From Flavobacterium suncheonense GH29-5 = DSM 17707 (GTDB taxonomy: Bacteria > Bacteroidota > Bacteroidia > Flavobacteriales > Flavobacteriaceae): a stretch of DNA of 64,000 bases. The position numbers were made by a program, and so were the translations under genes. A model generated the notes under the pieces. That model made no database searches, was not told the DNA's origin, and saw only the letters and a list, made by a program, of their open reading frames with translations. Shown here piece by piece: positions 62,526-64,000 of this stretch. Location of the stretch: positions 62,001 through 126,000 of the forward strand of contig NZ_AUCZ01000004.1 in assembly GCF_000430025.1 (NCBI RefSeq). Direction: 5' to 3'. Every line of letters starts with the position of its first letter. The stretch's first letter is position 1.

Positions 62526-63248
62526 ATGAACAAACTTTTTGCCTTAGTTTTTTTAGTAGTTACCGCTGTTATGTCGGCACAGGAAATCAACAAATTTGAT
62601 GAAAACGGAAAACGTCACGGCCTTTGGAAAGGCGTTTATGAAGATTCCAAACGTCCGCGTTACGAAGGAACTTTCGAACACGGAAAAGAAGTTGGCGTTT
62701 TTAAATATTACGACAATACGGCTAAGCTGGTGGTAATTGCCACACGCGATTTTTCGGCGAATGACGGGTCACATTACACTACTTTTTACAATCAGAAAGG
62801 ATTTAAAGTGAGTGAAGGGAAAGTAGTCGGAAAGGACACTTATGAAGGACTTTGGACCTATTACCATTTGGATTCCCCTAAAATAATGGCTTTGGAAAAT
62901 TATTCAAAAGGAAAACTGCATGGCGTTAAAAAAGTATTCTACAATACCGAAAAAATTGCGGAAGAAGCCAATTATGTTAACGGTGTAAAACAAGGTCCTT
63001 ATAAAAAATATGCGGAAAACGGAGTCGTAATGGAAGATTCCAATTTCAAAGACGGAGAATACGACGGTAAAGCGACGTTCCAAACCGCTGAAAAAAAGAT
63101 TACCGGACAAGGCGTATTTAAAAATGGCAAAAAAGTAGGCATCTGGAAAATTCTTGAAGACGGAAAACTGAAAAACGTAAACATGAATTTTCAAGGGAAA
63201 AAATTTGAAAAACGAACAAAACCCGTAGAAAAATACAACGGGAATTAA
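62526..63248 (+). CDS. Secreted MORN-repeat-like protein (YwqK type)
   Basis: 240 residues from ATG 62526. Signal peptide ending VMSAQ. Repeats of the form G-x-x-x-G-x-[99 protein letters not shown]. Such proteins are often labelled antitoxin YwqK in databases; there is no toxin gene here and the signal peptide argues against it. Periplasmic or surface-exposed; role unknown. Confidence 0.88.
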   Translation: MNKLFALVFLVVTAVMSAQEINKFDENGKRHGLWKGVYEDSKRPRYEGTFEHGKEVGVFKYYDNTAKLVVIATRDFSANDGSHYTTFYNQKGFKVSEGKVVGKDTYEGLWTYYHLDSPKIMALENYSKGKLHGVKKVFYNTEKIAEEANYVNGVKQGPYKKYAENGVVMEDSNFKDGEYDGKATFQTAEKKITGQGVFKNGKKVGIWKILEDGKLKNVNMNFQGKKFEKRTKPVEKYNGN

Positions 63249-63262
63249 TACGAAATAAGCGA

Positions 63263-64000
63263 ATGAAACGTGTAGTGGTCGGCCTTTCCGGCGGTGTGGA
63301 TTCTAGTGTTGCAGCCTATCTTTTAAAAGAACAGGGCTATGAAGTGATTGGCCTTTTTATGAAAAACTGGCACGATGATACCGTAACGATTTCTAACGAA
63401 TGTCCGTGGCTGGAAGACAGTAACGATGCCTTGTTAGTAGCCGAAAAATTAGGCATTCCCTTTCAAACCGTCGATTTAAGCGAACAATATAAAGAACGTA
63501 TTGTCGATTATATGTTCAACGAATACGAAAACGGACGAACGCCCAATCCGGATGTTTTGTGCAACCGTGAAATCAAGTTCGACGTTTTCATGAAAATCGC
63601 CTTAAGCCTTGGTGCCGATTATGTGGCAACAGGACATTATTGCCGAAAAGGAACCCTCGAAAAAGACGGAAAAGAAATTTATCAGTTGCTGGCCGGCGTA
63701 GACGGTAACAAAGACCAATCGTATTTTTTGTGTCAGTTGTCGCAGGAACAACTTTCAAAAGCACTTTTTCCGATTGGCGAATTGACCAAACCGCAAGTAC
63801 GTGAAATTGCCGCCCAAATGGAACTGGTTACGGCCGAGAAAAAAGATTCCCAGGGCTTGTGTTTCATCGGAAAAGTACGCTTACCGGAATTTTTACAGCA
63901 ACAACTACAGCCGAAAGAAGGTTTAATCTATGAAATTGCTGCGGATAATCCCGTTTATACCGAAGAAAAGCCGCAATTTTCCTCCTTGGAAGAACAACTG
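63263..64000 (+). CDS. mnmA: tRNA-specific 2-thiouridylase MnmA, 5' part (runs off the window)
   Basis: 246 codons are visible from ATG 63263, open to the last base. PP-loop [35 protein letters not shown], the first catalytic Cys region [37 protein letters not shown] and the second catalytic Cys in [13 protein letters not shown]. Role: 2-thiolation of uridine 34 in tRNA for Lys, Glu and Gln, with sulfur from a cysteine desulfurase. 14 nt after the MORN-like gene. Confidence 0.96.
   Translation, partial: MKRVVVGLSGGVDSSVAAYLLKEQGYEVIGLFMKNWHDDTVTISNECPWLEDSNDALLVAEKLGIPFQTVDLSEQYKERIVDYMFNEYENGRTPNPDVLCNREIKFDVFMKIALSLGADYVATGHYCRKGTLEKDGKEIYQLLAGVDGNKDQSYFLCQLSQEQLSKALFPIGELTKPQVREIAAQMELVTAEKKDSQGLCFIGKVRLPEFLQQQLQPKEGLIYEIAADNPVYTEEKPQFSSLEEQL

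Noticed and set aside
62526..63248. Antitoxin of a toxin-antitoxin pair (YwqK label)
   Set aside because: It has a signal peptide and no toxin partner; the repeats are only MORN-like.

Overview
The window reads as chromosomal DNA of a Bacteroidota bacterium, most likely a Flavobacterium or close relative. The reasons are the gene content (gldI, a BatA-type VWA protein, cyclophilin-FKBP fusions, CCC-motif/DUF2752 pairs, many small lipoproteins), promoter-like TAnnTTTG boxes of the Bacteroidota type upstream of many genes, frequent TTG starts and weak Shine-Dalgarno signals. I see no rRNA, tRNA, CRISPR array, transposase or phage gene. Most of the window is core housekeeping sequence.

Layout. 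1-7.9 kb: the 3' end of a bcp-type peroxiredoxin, a large conserved protein of unknown function, an MBL-fold hydrolase, two small envelope proteins, and a reverse-strand operon BatA -> metal-site-less dihydroorotase homologue -> DUF4870-like membrane protein -> esterase. 8-18.7 kb: a DEAD-box-type helicase, a TIGR02757 protein, a LolD-like ATPase, msrA, several small proteins, serine biosynthesis (serC, serA) with a HAD protein, and a LuxC-type acyl-CoA reductase facing a ferredoxin. 19-20.8 kb: ychF and an FMN reductase. 20.8-22.3 kb: the only accessory-looking segment, with a tandem array of palindromes, further perfect palindromes, two low-GC membrane-protein genes of unknown function and a structured repeat with a second partial copy. 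22.3-28.5 kb: an acetyltransferase, a DUF2459 protein, then parE and parC. 28.5-35.8 kb: a long reverse-strand run (cyclase, alcohol dehydrogenase, TerC, small proteins, murQ, PH-domain protein, ZIP transporter, methyltransferase). 35.8-49.3 kb: a THUMP methyltransferase, rlmD, rocD, Smr protein, sugar MFS, RarD-like permease and cysteine desulfurase. 49.3-53.4 kb: two cyclophilin-FKBP fusions, gldI and an NrnA-type DHH phosphoesterase. 53.5-64 kb: guaA, a LysM/periplasmic-binding fusion, OsmC, DUF3820, pyrG, yidC, proC, a MORN-like protein and the 5' part of mnmA.

Three themes go beyond single genes. First, many gaps between genes carry degenerate tandem tracts locked to a 7-nt or 8-nt period (GTGAAAA, GTAATTA, GGGACAA, CTGTTAA; CNAANNAT), resembling the heptameric short repeats of cyanobacteria; parE has such arrays on both sides in inverse orientation. 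Second, several genes (guaA, rlmD, nrnA and a small ORF before the THUMP methyltransferase) have the -7 box only 3-4 nt before ATG, which predicts leaderless mRNAs. Third, the dihydroorotase homologue has lost the four zinc-binding histidines and is translationally coupled to BatA. All functional names are from motif and family recognition by eye; no database search was run.
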